Positions 51,730-60,128 of a DNA stretch of 64,000 nucleotides are shown here, piece after piece; within the stretch, counting starts at the first letter, position 1, and each line of letters begins with the position of its first letter. The stretch is taken from positions 1 to 64,000 of the forward strand of contig KB911917.1 in assembly GCA_000383715.1 (NCBI GenBank), given 5' to 3'. A model generated the notes under the pieces. It saw nothing but the letters and a program-made list of their open reading frames with translations, was not told where the DNA came from and made no database searches. The DNA comes from Verrucomicrobia bacterium SCGC AAA164-E04. GTDB lineage: Bacteria > Verrucomicrobiota > Verrucomicrobiia > Limisphaerales > AAA164-E04. The position numbers and the translations under genes are program-made.

Positions 51730-52494
51730 TCAGTCAGCAGCGCTCAAACATTTGATGGCATCTCGAACTTCAGCGGCGCGCTCATAATCCTCTTTTTGAA
51801 CCGCTTCACTCAGCTCTTTTTCAAGTTTTTCCCGTTTACTCATCGGACGTGAGTCGGATACCTCTTCGAGCCAATGTTTTAACGCGATTAATTCACCATT
51901 TTGATCCGCAGCCTCCTGGGGCATGTGGTCCTTGAGAAAGGCCTGAAGAGCTTCGATACCATCCTGCACATCTGTGATGGCCTGATCGTAATTTTCGCCG
52001 TTCAAGGAGATAGCCGATACAGCACGCGTGCGCATCAAAAGCAATTGCGGGCTGAGTTGCCGAAGTGTCCAGGACATCTGATCTGAAGGACCGTATTGCT
52101 CTACCATTTCGATGGCATCAAGATTGCGGTCAGCATCCTGAATCACATCCTCATAAGCCTCCAGCTGAAAGAAACAAATGTAGCGATGATGGTATTGAAT
52201 GGCTTCCTGCTGGAGTGCCACACACTCCTCCTCACTTAATTTGTATTTGGAGTCGTCTCCATCGAATTCGTTTATATGCGATTCGAGCTTTTCAATGTGA
52301 AAATCCAATAAAGACTCCATATCGTGAGGCCTCTGTCCATCGGGCCGCCCCACGGCATGCATTTGGAGGACTCCCAGATCGATACGCATCTGGATCAATT
52401 CTCTATCATGCTTGCCAATGATCTTGCGAACCATCGCTTTCCCAGGTTCATACACCCAGTCATCAAGCACATGCGATATGTCCAAATCTGTCAT
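51730..52494 (-). CDS. Protein with C-terminal UvrB/UvrC motif
   Basis: The 254-residue protein is mostly helical and acidic. Its last 40 residues (KREKLEKELSEAVQKEDYERAAEVRDAIK) form a UVR motif, a helical hairpin that mediates UvrB-UvrC contact but is also present in McsA, ClpC and other proteins. The first 200 residues have no family I can name; YHHRYICFFQLEAYEDV suggests TPR-like helices. A role as a stress or protein-interaction adaptor is possible. No nuclease, helicase or Walker motif is seen. Confidence 0.7.
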   Translation of the reverse strand: MTDLDISHVLDDWVYEPGKAMVRKIIGKHDRELIQMRIDLGVLQMHAVGRPDGQRPHDMESLLDFHIEKLESHINEFDGDDSKYKLSEEECVALQQEAIQYHHRYICFFQLEAYEDVIQDADRNLDAIEMVEQYGPSDQMSWTLRQLSPQLLLMRTRAVSAISLNGENYDQAITDVQDGIEALQAFLKDHMPQEAADQNGELIALKHWLEEVSDSRPMSKREKLEKELSEAVQKEDYERAAEVRDAIKCLSAAD

Positions 52495-52651
52495 GAGTGA
52501 ATTCTGACACGATCCATTCCCTCAAGTCAATGAACGCTTGATCTTGAATAGGAATGCCTCGGGAACATTGCAGGTCAAGCTGTTGAGGAGAAAACAGCGT
52601 CATTTGGTGTCGACCGCATGAAGAAGCAAAGCAAGGGACGAGAAACAGCTT

Positions 52652-53563
52652 TCACATCCACAAGCTGGCTGCCCCAAAAACACCAGCCTGATTTCCCAAT
52701 GCTGCCTTAAGAACCGAAATGGATTGTTTCCTGATAAGATTCGCTTGATCCAAATGCGATCGTATTGAGGACGCATACGCTTCAAAATGGTAATCCATTA
52801 AACCGCCACCCAAAAGAATGCACTCGGGAACAAAGGTATGGGCCACAGTCCATCCGGCAATACCCGCAGCTCGGATTGCGTTTTGAACAATCCTGACCGC
52901 ATCGGGTTGCTGCAAGTTGTTTGCCTCAAAAATGGAGGCTGCATCTTTAAAACCGAATGTTTTGCCTTGAGCTGCAATACCTGAGCCCGACGCCAGCGAT
53001 TCGAGCGAACCATTCACCCCTGAATAATCTGCTGGCATATCTGGAAAAATGGGCATCAATCCAATCTCGGGATGTTCACCGTCAACCCCTCGATAAATCT
53101 TACCGCCATTCATGACGGACCCTCCAACACCGGTACCGAAAGTCAGCATCACGACCGGATTTCTTCCTTTGCCTGCTCCAACCCAGCACTCGCCCAACAA
53201 TGCCGCATCCGCATCGTTTTCCAGCCGAACGGGCAATTCGATCACCGACTCAAGCGAGGCCACCAGAGATTCATTTTCCCAACCTGACAGTGTGTAGGGG
53301 TTCAGCACGACGCCTGAATTCAGATCCAAAGGCCCCGGGCACCCCACACCAAGACCGCGAATGTCGGATATGTCAACGTGATTGGATGCGAGCAGTTCTT
53401 TGATGCATTGACGAATGCGAAGGGCTGCATTTTTCTGCCCCTTGACAGATTCGGTGGGGAGGTTTGATGACTCGATCAAGCGACCATCATTCCGCACCAA
53501 GCCGATTGCCATCTTGGTGCCACCGACATCGATTCCCATTGCGTAATTTCCAGTGCTTTCCAT
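52652..53563 (-). CDS. ROK family sugar kinase without the usual zinc cysteines
   Basis: The 303-residue ROK protein has the ATP phosphate-1 motif AMGIDVGGTKMAIGLV, GVGCPGPLDLNSGVVLNPYTLSGW (substrate loop), ENDADAALLGE (catalytic Asp), LTFGTGVGGSVMNGG and GEHPEIGLMP (zinc-histidine motif). The C-x-C-G-x-x-G-C zinc cluster of classical ROK kinases (as in Mlc/NagK) is missing: after the His comes FPDMPADYSGVNGSLESLASG. It is probably a glucose/hexosamine kinase or a repressor-derived relative. Its ATG is 19 nt after the stop of the beta-lactamase/NamZ gene, so both lie in one operon. An N-acetylated wall sugar is a reasonable but unproven substrate. Confidence 0.88.
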   Translation of the reverse strand: MESTGNYAMGIDVGGTKMAIGLVRNDGRLIESSNLPTESVKGQKNAALRIRQCIKELLASNHVDISDIRGLGVGCPGPLDLNSGVVLNPYTLSGWENESLVASLESVIELPVRLENDADAALLGECWVGAGKGRNPVVMLTFGTGVGGSVMNGGKIYRGVDGEHPEIGLMPIFPDMPADYSGVNGSLESLASGSGIAAQGKTFGFKDAASIFEANNLQQPDAVRIVQNAIRAAGIAGWTVAHTFVPECILLGGGLMDYHFEAYASSIRSHLDQANLIRKQSISVLKAALGNQAGVFGAASLWM

Positions 53564-53582
53564 CCCTTTTTCCCTGTGGAAA

Positions 53583-55988
53583 CTAATACAACAAAAAAGC
53601 GGACCGTCGCTCGATGAACGAGTTCAGATTTTTATTCCAACCACTCTCAATAACATCCAGCTCGGAGCCCGATAAGATATGACTCTGAGTTGGCTCATCA
53701 CGCAAAAGCCTGTTGAGGTTTTTTGTATCCCACGATTCGGGATAGAGGGCATGAAGGGTTCTGGCGATTTGGACTCCTATTTCGACAGGATGAACCAAGG
53801 AACGATCCGTCACGGAAATATAAACCCCCTGACAAATCTCATTTTTAAACACGCTTGCACTGGGCGTAAATTGAATGGGAGTAAAAGCCACACCCTCGAT
53901 GCCCAGAGCATTCAATGCTTCGGCAAATTCCATGTCACGAATGAAAGGCGCCCCCACCAGTTCAAATGGCGTGTCCGTTCCTCGACCGACGGAAAGGGAT
54001 GTGAATTCCAGAATACCTATTCCAGGGTAAAGAATGGCTTCTTTGAGGTTCCTCATGTTCGGAGAGGGAGAGGTCCAGGGCTGCCCAGTGGAATCAAAGT
54101 AAGCCAGCCTTTCCCAACCACTGACCGGAATGATCTCGAGATCCAAATCCAATCCCTTTTCATGCATGAACATCAACGCCAACTCACCCACCGTCATTCC
54201 GTGCCGAATGGGAATGGAATGAAACCCCACAAAATCTGTTCCCCCCTGTAGAACGGGACCTTCCACATCGATACCATTGATGGGGTTTGCACGGTCTAAA
54301 ACAATGAACTTCAGTCCCGCTTTGGAGGCGGCTTCCATTGCCAATCCCATCGTGGAAATATAAGTGTAGAAACGGCAACCAATGTCCTGGATATCAAAAA
54401 CAAGAGCATCCAATCCATCCAGATCGCTGGCTTGTGGCTGGCGGTGTTCTCCATAGAGACTCAAAATTTTCAGGCCAGTCTTGGTATCCACCCCATCCTC
54501 GATCTTACCATCCAACTTACCTCTGATACCATGCTCGGGACTGAAGAGTTTCTCAAGTTGAACATTTTTTGATGCGTGTAATAAATCGATGGTGCTGGTC
54601 CTGAAACGATCATGCCCCGTATGGTTGGTGATCAAACCTGTCTTCAAGCCCCTGAGCCTCCGGAAACCTTGCTCCTTCAACACATCAATGCCGTTCAAGA
54701 CAGGTTGCCCCACATCAGGGAATGATTCCGAAACGGAATTGGCGGCAATGGTTGCCAATGTTCGACGCAAGGCAACGACACTGCCTTCTTCAGTCGGATG
54801 ATTCCGGTTGGAAAGGAAGAGCAAAAAGGTGTCCGTCTGAGGTACGATCCAGATAGAAGTCCCAGTCCATCCGGTGTGTCCGTATGATCCGATTGGAAAA
54901 TGATACCCTCGAGGGCTCGAGTAGGGAGAATCAATATCCCAGCCCAGACCACGTTTTTCAGAAAGGCCTTTCGGGCTTTGTATACGGGTCATGAGTGAAA
55001 TTGTCTCGGGCCTGAACAAACGAACCCCTTCGAGCATTCCTTGACCCAGCATCATTTGCGCAAATCGCGCCAGATCAGCGGCGCATGTAAACAATCCCGC
55101 ATGCCCGGCAACACCCCCCATTCGCCGCGACGTTGGATCATGTACGACTCCCCTCAGGTAGTCATCTTTGAGCTTCGTCGTTGGTGCAATTTTTTCAATC
55201 CATTCATCAGGAGGTAAAAAACGCGTGTGCCCCATTTTCAAAGGTTGAAAAATTTCCTCACTCGCAAATTGATGCAATGGTTTGCCGCTGACTCGACTCA
55301 CGATCTCACCTAACAGGATAAAATTGATGTCGCTGTATTTAAACTGGGTTCCGGGAGGTGAAATCAGTGACTCATCACAAGCTCGTCGAATCGCTTCAGG
55401 AATTCCTTTCCAGGGTTCGCGCAGCGAAAGCCCGGGACGCAGGCCAGACGTATGCGTCATTAAATGACGGATTGTGACATTCTCCTTTTGTTTCGCTGCA
55501 AAAGCAGGGAGGTATCTGGCGACGGGCGCATCAAGATCTATCTGATTTTTCTCAACCAGTTTCATGATACTGGGCGTGGTGGCAATGACCTTGGTGAGTG
55601 AGGCCGCGTCGAAGATCGTATCCTCTGTCATGACCTCCTCTCTTGGTGCAACGGATCTCTGACCGTAGGCGCGATGATAGCGTTTACCCTGATGCTGGAA
55701 CCATATCACGCCGCCCGGAAGCTTGCCTTTTTGTATGGCTTGCTCAACGGCTTGATCCAGAAGCAGGAGGTGCCCTGATAGAAAAGTGAAGGATGGTCCC
55801 TCAGGGGAACGATCCTGGACGCCCAATGTCTCAGTGACTTCAACGGAAGGTATGGAGGTCGTTGCCTTCGACGCCTGGCCAGAGGAACGAGCTGAGGTAG
55901 CCGCTTGGGAGTGAGAAGCAGTCTGGCACCCTGCCCCGACAAACAATCCCACGATGACCGAGAACCCGTAATGGAAAAATATCTTCAT
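53583..55988 (-). CDS. Lipoprotein fusing a serine beta-lactamase fold to NamZ (DUF1343)
   Basis: The 801-residue protein begins MKIFFHYGFSVIVGLFVGAGC, a lipoprotein signal with Cys 21 as the likely lipidated residue. Residues about 70-385 are a class C beta-lactamase/esterase fold: catalytic SxxK is S130-LTK133, with YSD in FKYSDINF and the HTG-type box in GSYGHTGWTG. Residues about 400-790 match DUF1343, the exo-beta-N-acetylmuramidase NamZ family: VLKEQGFRRLRGLKTGLITNHTG, LFSPEHGIRGKLDG, LDALVFDIQDIGCRFYTYISTM, LDRANPINGIDVEGP, YPGIGILEFTSLSVGRGTDTPFE. A role in releasing MurNAc from peptidoglycan fits, together with the ROK kinase downstream. Confidence 0.88.
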   Translation of the reverse strand: MKIFFHYGFSVIVGLFVGAGCQTASHSQAATSARSSGQASKATTSIPSVEVTETLGVQDRSPEGPSFTFLSGHLLLLDQAVEQAIQKGKLPGGVIWFQHQGKRYHRAYGQRSVAPREEVMTEDTIFDAASLTKVIATTPSIMKLVEKNQIDLDAPVARYLPAFAAKQKENVTIRHLMTHTSGLRPGLSLREPWKGIPEAIRRACDESLISPPGTQFKYSDINFILLGEIVSRVSGKPLHQFASEEIFQPLKMGHTRFLPPDEWIEKIAPTTKLKDDYLRGVVHDPTSRRMGGVAGHAGLFTCAADLARFAQMMLGQGMLEGVRLFRPETISLMTRIQSPKGLSEKRGLGWDIDSPYSSPRGYHFPIGSYGHTGWTGTSIWIVPQTDTFLLFLSNRNHPTEEGSVVALRRTLATIAANSVSESFPDVGQPVLNGIDVLKEQGFRRLRGLKTGLITNHTGHDRFRTSTIDLLHASKNVQLEKLFSPEHGIRGKLDGKIEDGVDTKTGLKILSLYGEHRQPQASDLDGLDALVFDIQDIGCRFYTYISTMGLAMEAASKAGLKFIVLDRANPINGIDVEGPVLQGGTDFVGFHSIPIRHGMTVGELALMFMHEKGLDLDLEIIPVSGWERLAYFDSTGQPWTSPSPNMRNLKEAILYPGIGILEFTSLSVGRGTDTPFELVGAPFIRDMEFAEALNALGIEGVAFTPIQFTPSASVFKNEICQGVYISVTDRSLVHPVEIGVQIARTLHALYPESWDTKNLNRLLRDEPTQSHILSGSELDVIESGWNKNLNSFIERRSAFLLY

Positions 55989-56043
55989 GATGTTAACAAA
56001 CAAGCGCATACCATGAATCCACCTCAAGTCCAAATGAAATCAA

Positions 56044-56102
56044 ACACCTTAAAAGCAAAACACCCGACTGCCATGCAGTCGGGTGTTTTGCTTTTAAGGT
56101 GT
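56044..56102. terminator. 27-bp perfect hairpin after the EF-hand gene
   Basis: ACACCTTAAAAGCAAAACAC...GACTG and its exact reverse complement are separated by a 5-nt loop (56071-56075). The core CACCCGACTG/CAGTCGGGTG with flanking A and T runs is a usual bidirectional terminator, and a further ten or so base pairs extend it outwards. It lies 17 nt past the EF-hand stop and 56 nt before the NamZ start. Confidence 0.85.
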
Positions 56103-56118
56103 GAACGATCGATCTTGT

Positions 56119-56985
56119 TTATCGGCGCCCTCGTGACCCTCGTCCACCATTCTGTTGATTGTTTCGACCTTGACCAGGGCCACGTCGTTTTCCGTCTTGA
56201 TCAACTCCCCCACGCTCGCCACGTTCGACTTTTTCACCGCGCTCGCCCTTCTCCCCCCGTTCACGTCGCTGGCCATCTCGTCCCTTGCGAGGTTCTCCGC
56301 TTCGTTGAGGTCTTCCCTCTTCGAGTTCATCGCTTCCCAGAACACCATCATTATTGGTATCGATTTTTTCCAGCAAGGCAGCCCAATGTTCAGTTGCCTT
56401 GACATCATGTTTGGCAGTGACTTCCTGAAGGGTGATATTGCCATCATTATCGGTATCATTATGTTCAATGACGCCGTCGACGCGTTGATTCAACATTCCA
56501 GTGCCGGCATCCAAAAGTTCATCTGATGTAATGGTGCCATCTTCATTTCCGTCGAATTGTCCCAGGACATAGCGATGCCCGCGACGACCGCGGCCTACGG
56601 CTTCAAGCTCTTCCACTGACAGGTTCCCGTCCTCGTCCGCATCCCATCGAGCTAAAACCCCCATCAAACGTTCTTCAATGGCCGCAGCATGCACATCGCT
56701 GATTTCAGCCGTCGTGATTGTACCATCGTCGTTGATGTCATATTGAGTGAATAATTTGTCAGAACGTTCAGCTGCACTTGCAGCTACGGCGTCCAGGTAT
56801 TCCTGCTCGGTGATCAATCCGTCTACATTGACGTCCATCTTGGCAAGTTGAAGACCATGCCCCTTCACTTTGTGATCGGGTCGTTTTGGGCCTTGATTCT
56901 CATCCTGCTGCGCCTTGGCATGATGAACATTGATCATGCAGGTCACGGCTATCACTGCGATTCTGGCATTCCATTTGTGATTCAT
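56119..56985 (-). CDS. Secreted EF-hand calcium-binding protein
   Basis: The 288-residue protein has a signal peptide (MNHKWNARIAVIAVTCMINVHHAKA). It then shows six canonical or near-canonical EF-hand loops: DVNVDGLITEQE, DINDDGTITTAE, DADEDGNLSVEE, DGNEDGTITSDE, DTDNDGNITLQE and DTNNDGVLGSDE. The last 65 residues are highly charged with GERGEKGERG repeats, like a short collagen-like tail. Such proteins bind Ca2+ outside the cell and are common in Verrucomicrobiota and Planctomycetota. It lies opposite and 324 bp from a two-component system that might respond to related signals. Function unknown. Confidence 0.88.
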   Translation of the reverse strand: MNHKWNARIAVIAVTCMINVHHAKAQQDENQGPKRPDHKVKGHGLQLAKMDVNVDGLITEQEYLDAVAASAAERSDKLFTQYDINDDGTITTAEISDVHAAAIEERLMGVLARWDADEDGNLSVEELEAVGRGRRGHRYVLGQFDGNEDGTITSDELLDAGTGMLNQRVDGVIEHNDTDNDGNITLQEVTAKHDVKATEHWAALLEKIDTNNDGVLGSDELEEGRPQRSGEPRKGRDGQRRERGEKGERGEKVERGERGGVDQDGKRRGPGQGRNNQQNGGRGSRGRR

Positions 56986-57309
56986 AATATTTTATTTGGT
57001 TCTTGTTTTTGTTTTGGCGCCGGCTCTCTTTCGGACTCCCGAAGGATTCAACGCCTTTGTTTTGATCTTTGTAAGCAAGTTGACTTTCTCGTTCTTGTTA
57101 CAAAACAAATACAAGCAGGGTTGGCACCGTGATACCCCACCAGTTGTCGTATTGAGTACGACAACCCCTCGACTGATTGAGGATTGTGGGATAGTCAATG
57201 GGTGGATAAGATGTCGTTGAGTTAAACCCCAAAGCTAGTATTTTCCACATAAACAATTCATTTCCATATTGTTAACAAATAAACAGGAACTCATCTCCCC
57301 AAAGGAACC
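56986..57309. other. Intergenic region with a dyad (57143-57165)
   Basis: No gene is supported between the divergent EF-hand and histidine kinase genes. GTTGTCGTA-TTGAG-TACGACAAC (57143-57165) is a perfect 9-bp dyad without a T tract, about 145 nt ahead of the kinase start, which could be an operator. An AAAGGA ribosome-binding site precedes the kinase ATG. Confidence 0.5.
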
Positions 57310-59185
57310 ATGAAACATCAGCGTGCAGAAAGTAAAAACCAACAAAGTGTGGCAAATCGCCTTTGGTGGATTCCGGCATTGGGTTTTGGCATTGCACTCC
57401 TACTTCTGGTTGCCAATGGCTGGGTCGCCATGGAGATGACTTCTCAATTCCGAGAATACGGAAGCGAATTCTTAAAAGAGCAAACGACGGAACAATTGAA
57501 AAGCCTGGCTGAGGAGGAATCTCAGCTCATCGAGCTGGCTTTACAGTCATTGATGCGCGGTCGATCCCCGAACGATCTACTTACTGAAGAATTCTCAATT
57601 TTATTCACGTATGATTTGGTTGCTGTCATCAATCGAGATGAATCCATCATTGAGGCTTATCTTTTCAATGAGAACGGCAGACAAAAGATAGAGGAGGGAT
57701 CTCCCTGGCACATTGAATTGTCAAACTCAACTCATCGCCTTGATTTTCGTCCGGTCCATTTTCGATTCGTCTCAGCAACATCAGGACTGTATTTAATCTA
57801 TTCCATTCGAGATCCGCGTGAGTTTAATCAAGTATCATTGGTTTTAGGTAGAAAGATGCCGGATACATTTGAAGCATTTTCAGGCAATTCGAAACATTCA
57901 TTCAGGGTAATAGCCGGTCCCGGTGAATCAAACGATATGGGAACTCAGGAAATCTGGGATCTGTCAAAGATCCCTATGAGGGAGATACGGAATGGGTTTG
58001 ATCGGCGCAGAGTTACCCCCCCCGGAGTCGAAAGTAGGCGTAGATTTGGACGAGGAGGTCCCCCTGGAAGGGGGGGGGCCCGGCGGAGGGCAAGACAATG
58101 CTTACCCTGCCCCATTGACAAACAGGATTATTCAACAGGATCTGATCCTGGGTGACAAAAATATTCAAACAGACAATGGTGATTCACGTGCCATGGTGTT
58201 TTCCTCCATCGATGGATCTGCAAATTCTGAAACTGTTCGAATTGAATTCCTTATCTCGAGAGATTTCCCTGAAACACTGGAATCCACCATCAATGCTATC
58301 CGACGCAATTCGATCGGTGTCAGCTTCCTGGTCTGCCTTTTCACATTGGTTGTGGTCACCGAAATGCGAAGACGTAAGTCTGCACAGAACAAGTTACGAA
58401 ACCAAAACGCTGCACTGAATGAAGCAAATCAGCGCAAGGACCGCTTGTTGGCCATCATATCCCATGACCTTCGAGCCCCGCTTACCGGCGTCAGTAATCT
58501 GAGCGGATTGTTGATGAAACAACCGGAATCGTTCACTGCGGATGAAATTCAAAAATTTGCAGGAGAAATCCAGGGGACCAGCAAGCACCTGACTGAACTG
58601 CTGGATAACCTTCTTAACTGGGCACGTTTGCAAACGGGGCAATTACCCTATTTCCCTGGGAGCATTGACTTGGAAAGAGTCGCCCATCAATTAATTACCT
58701 TGTTCACCTCCACCGCAAAGGACAATGGCGTTCGATTAAAAGCGGAAGTAAAACAGCGCACACAACTGGTCAATGACGTTGAGATGCTGCGCACTATTTT
58801 ACGAAATCTAATCTCCAACGCCATCCGCCATACTCCGAAAGGTGGGAGTGTCCTTATTCACTGTGAGCCTACTGAAGATGACATGCGCATAGAGGTAAGG
58901 GACACCGGAAGCGGAATGACAAGCGAAGAACAATCCCAACTCTTTCAATTGCCAGATAAACCTCGTGATCCGACAGAGGTAGGAAAAAAGGGAGCTGGTT
59001 TTGGTCTCGTCCTATCTCACATGTTGGCGAAGCGAATGGGCGGTCAATTAAACGTGCTCACATCAAGTGATGCAGGAACCATCTTTCGATTGGAAATTCC
59101 TCTGCAATGGCTACCCGAAGAAAATTCAGATCCGCTCTTGCCAATTCAAGGATTTCAACATGCTAACAAATCAAACCCATCATGA
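57310..59185 (+). CDS. Membrane histidine kinase, reading frame broken in a homopolymer region
   Basis: From ATG 57310 (AAAGGA upstream) the frame encodes a membrane segment at residues about 20-42 and a periplasmic region up to EIRNGFDRRRV. It then meets C8 (58016-58023) and G9 (58070-58078), after which the kinase continues in the +1 frame (PLTNRIIQQDLIL...). That part has a second membrane segment (SFLVCLFTLVVVTEM), H box IISHDLRAPLTGV, N box (NLISNAIRHTPKGG) and GAGFGLVLSHMLAKRMGG. Dropping one base in either run restores about 624 residues; as written the first frame stops at 58155. The stop overlaps the LuxR regulator start by 4 nt (ATGA). Break real or an error: undecided. Confidence 0.82.
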
Positions 59186-59850
59186 GCGAAGTCGTTCAAA
59201 TGCCTGAACCACCATGGAGCACCGTGCTGGTGGAAGATCAGGCACTACTCCGAAATGTCCTTTCCAAAACCATTCAACTGGATGAGCGCTTTGATTGGAA
59301 AGGAGATGCAGAGGATGGTCTGGAAGGCCGCGCTTTATGCGAGAAACATCAACCCCATTTGCTGGTGACCGATCTGCATCTGCCGGGTATGGATGGTATT
59401 GAATTGTCAAAACAGGTTCTCGAAGCATGGCCTCAAACACGCATCCTGGTCCTGACCAATTTGAAAGATCCCTACACCTTACATCAGCTCCAGGAAATAG
59501 GCGTGCATGGTTACGTCGAAAAAGATCAGCCCCTGGAAATTTTTGAAGAAGCCATGGTGGAAGTAGCCACAGGCCACACCTATTTCACGGCCCTGCTCCA
59601 TCGCAATCTTTCCGAACTGGAACGAGACGAAAGATCTTTTATTAAATTCCTGAGCCCAAAAGAACAACGCATCGTGGCATTGGTTGGGGACGGACTGACC
59701 AGTAAACAAATAGCAGAAAAACTCGGGCTCAGTCCTCGCTCCGTTGAAACCTATCGCTACCGCATCATGCACCGACTCGCATTTCAGAAAGCTTCTGAGC
59801 TGGTGGAATACGCACGCCAGCAGGGACTCACCGGGGAACGTTTCAAATAA
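59182..59850 (+). CDS. LuxR/NarL-type response regulator
   Basis: The 222-residue protein has a receiver (TVLVEDQALLRNVL, phospho-Asp in LLVTDLHLPGMDG, Lys in YVEKDQPLE) and a LuxR helix-turn-helix (LSPKEQRIVALVGDGLTSKQIAEKLGLSPRSVETYRYRI). Its ATG overlaps the kinase stop, so the two are a pair. Targets unknown; the dyad at 57143-57165 upstream of its own operon is a candidate autoregulation site. Confidence 0.94.
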   Translation: MSEVVQMPEPPWSTVLVEDQALLRNVLSKTIQLDERFDWKGDAEDGLEGRALCEKHQPHLLVTDLHLPGMDGIELSKQVLEAWPQTRILVLTNLKDPYTLHQLQEIGVHGYVEKDQPLEIFEEAMVEVATGHTYFTALLHRNLSELERDERSFIKFLSPKEQRIVALVGDGLTSKQIAEKLGLSPRSVETYRYRIMHRLAFQKASELVEYARQQGLTGERFK

Positions 59851-60128
59851 TACTGTTTACCTGACAACAGTGACTCCGAAAGGTATCAGCGTTGAAGACA
59901 TGAAAGCTCGTATTATCCAAACTTGCGAACCAACGACTTGATCTCCTTTTTGTAAAATGCATCGAAGGCCATTATAAGGTTACCGAACCGTTTCACCACG
60001 ACCACTTCATCATTGGGATGAAAAGAAAGGCGCCTGAACCAGCATGCCGATAGAAATAAAAAATTCGAAAACCGACCACATCCCTATTTCGCACTTGTTA
60101 ATATCCGGACATATCAGATATTCGGATC

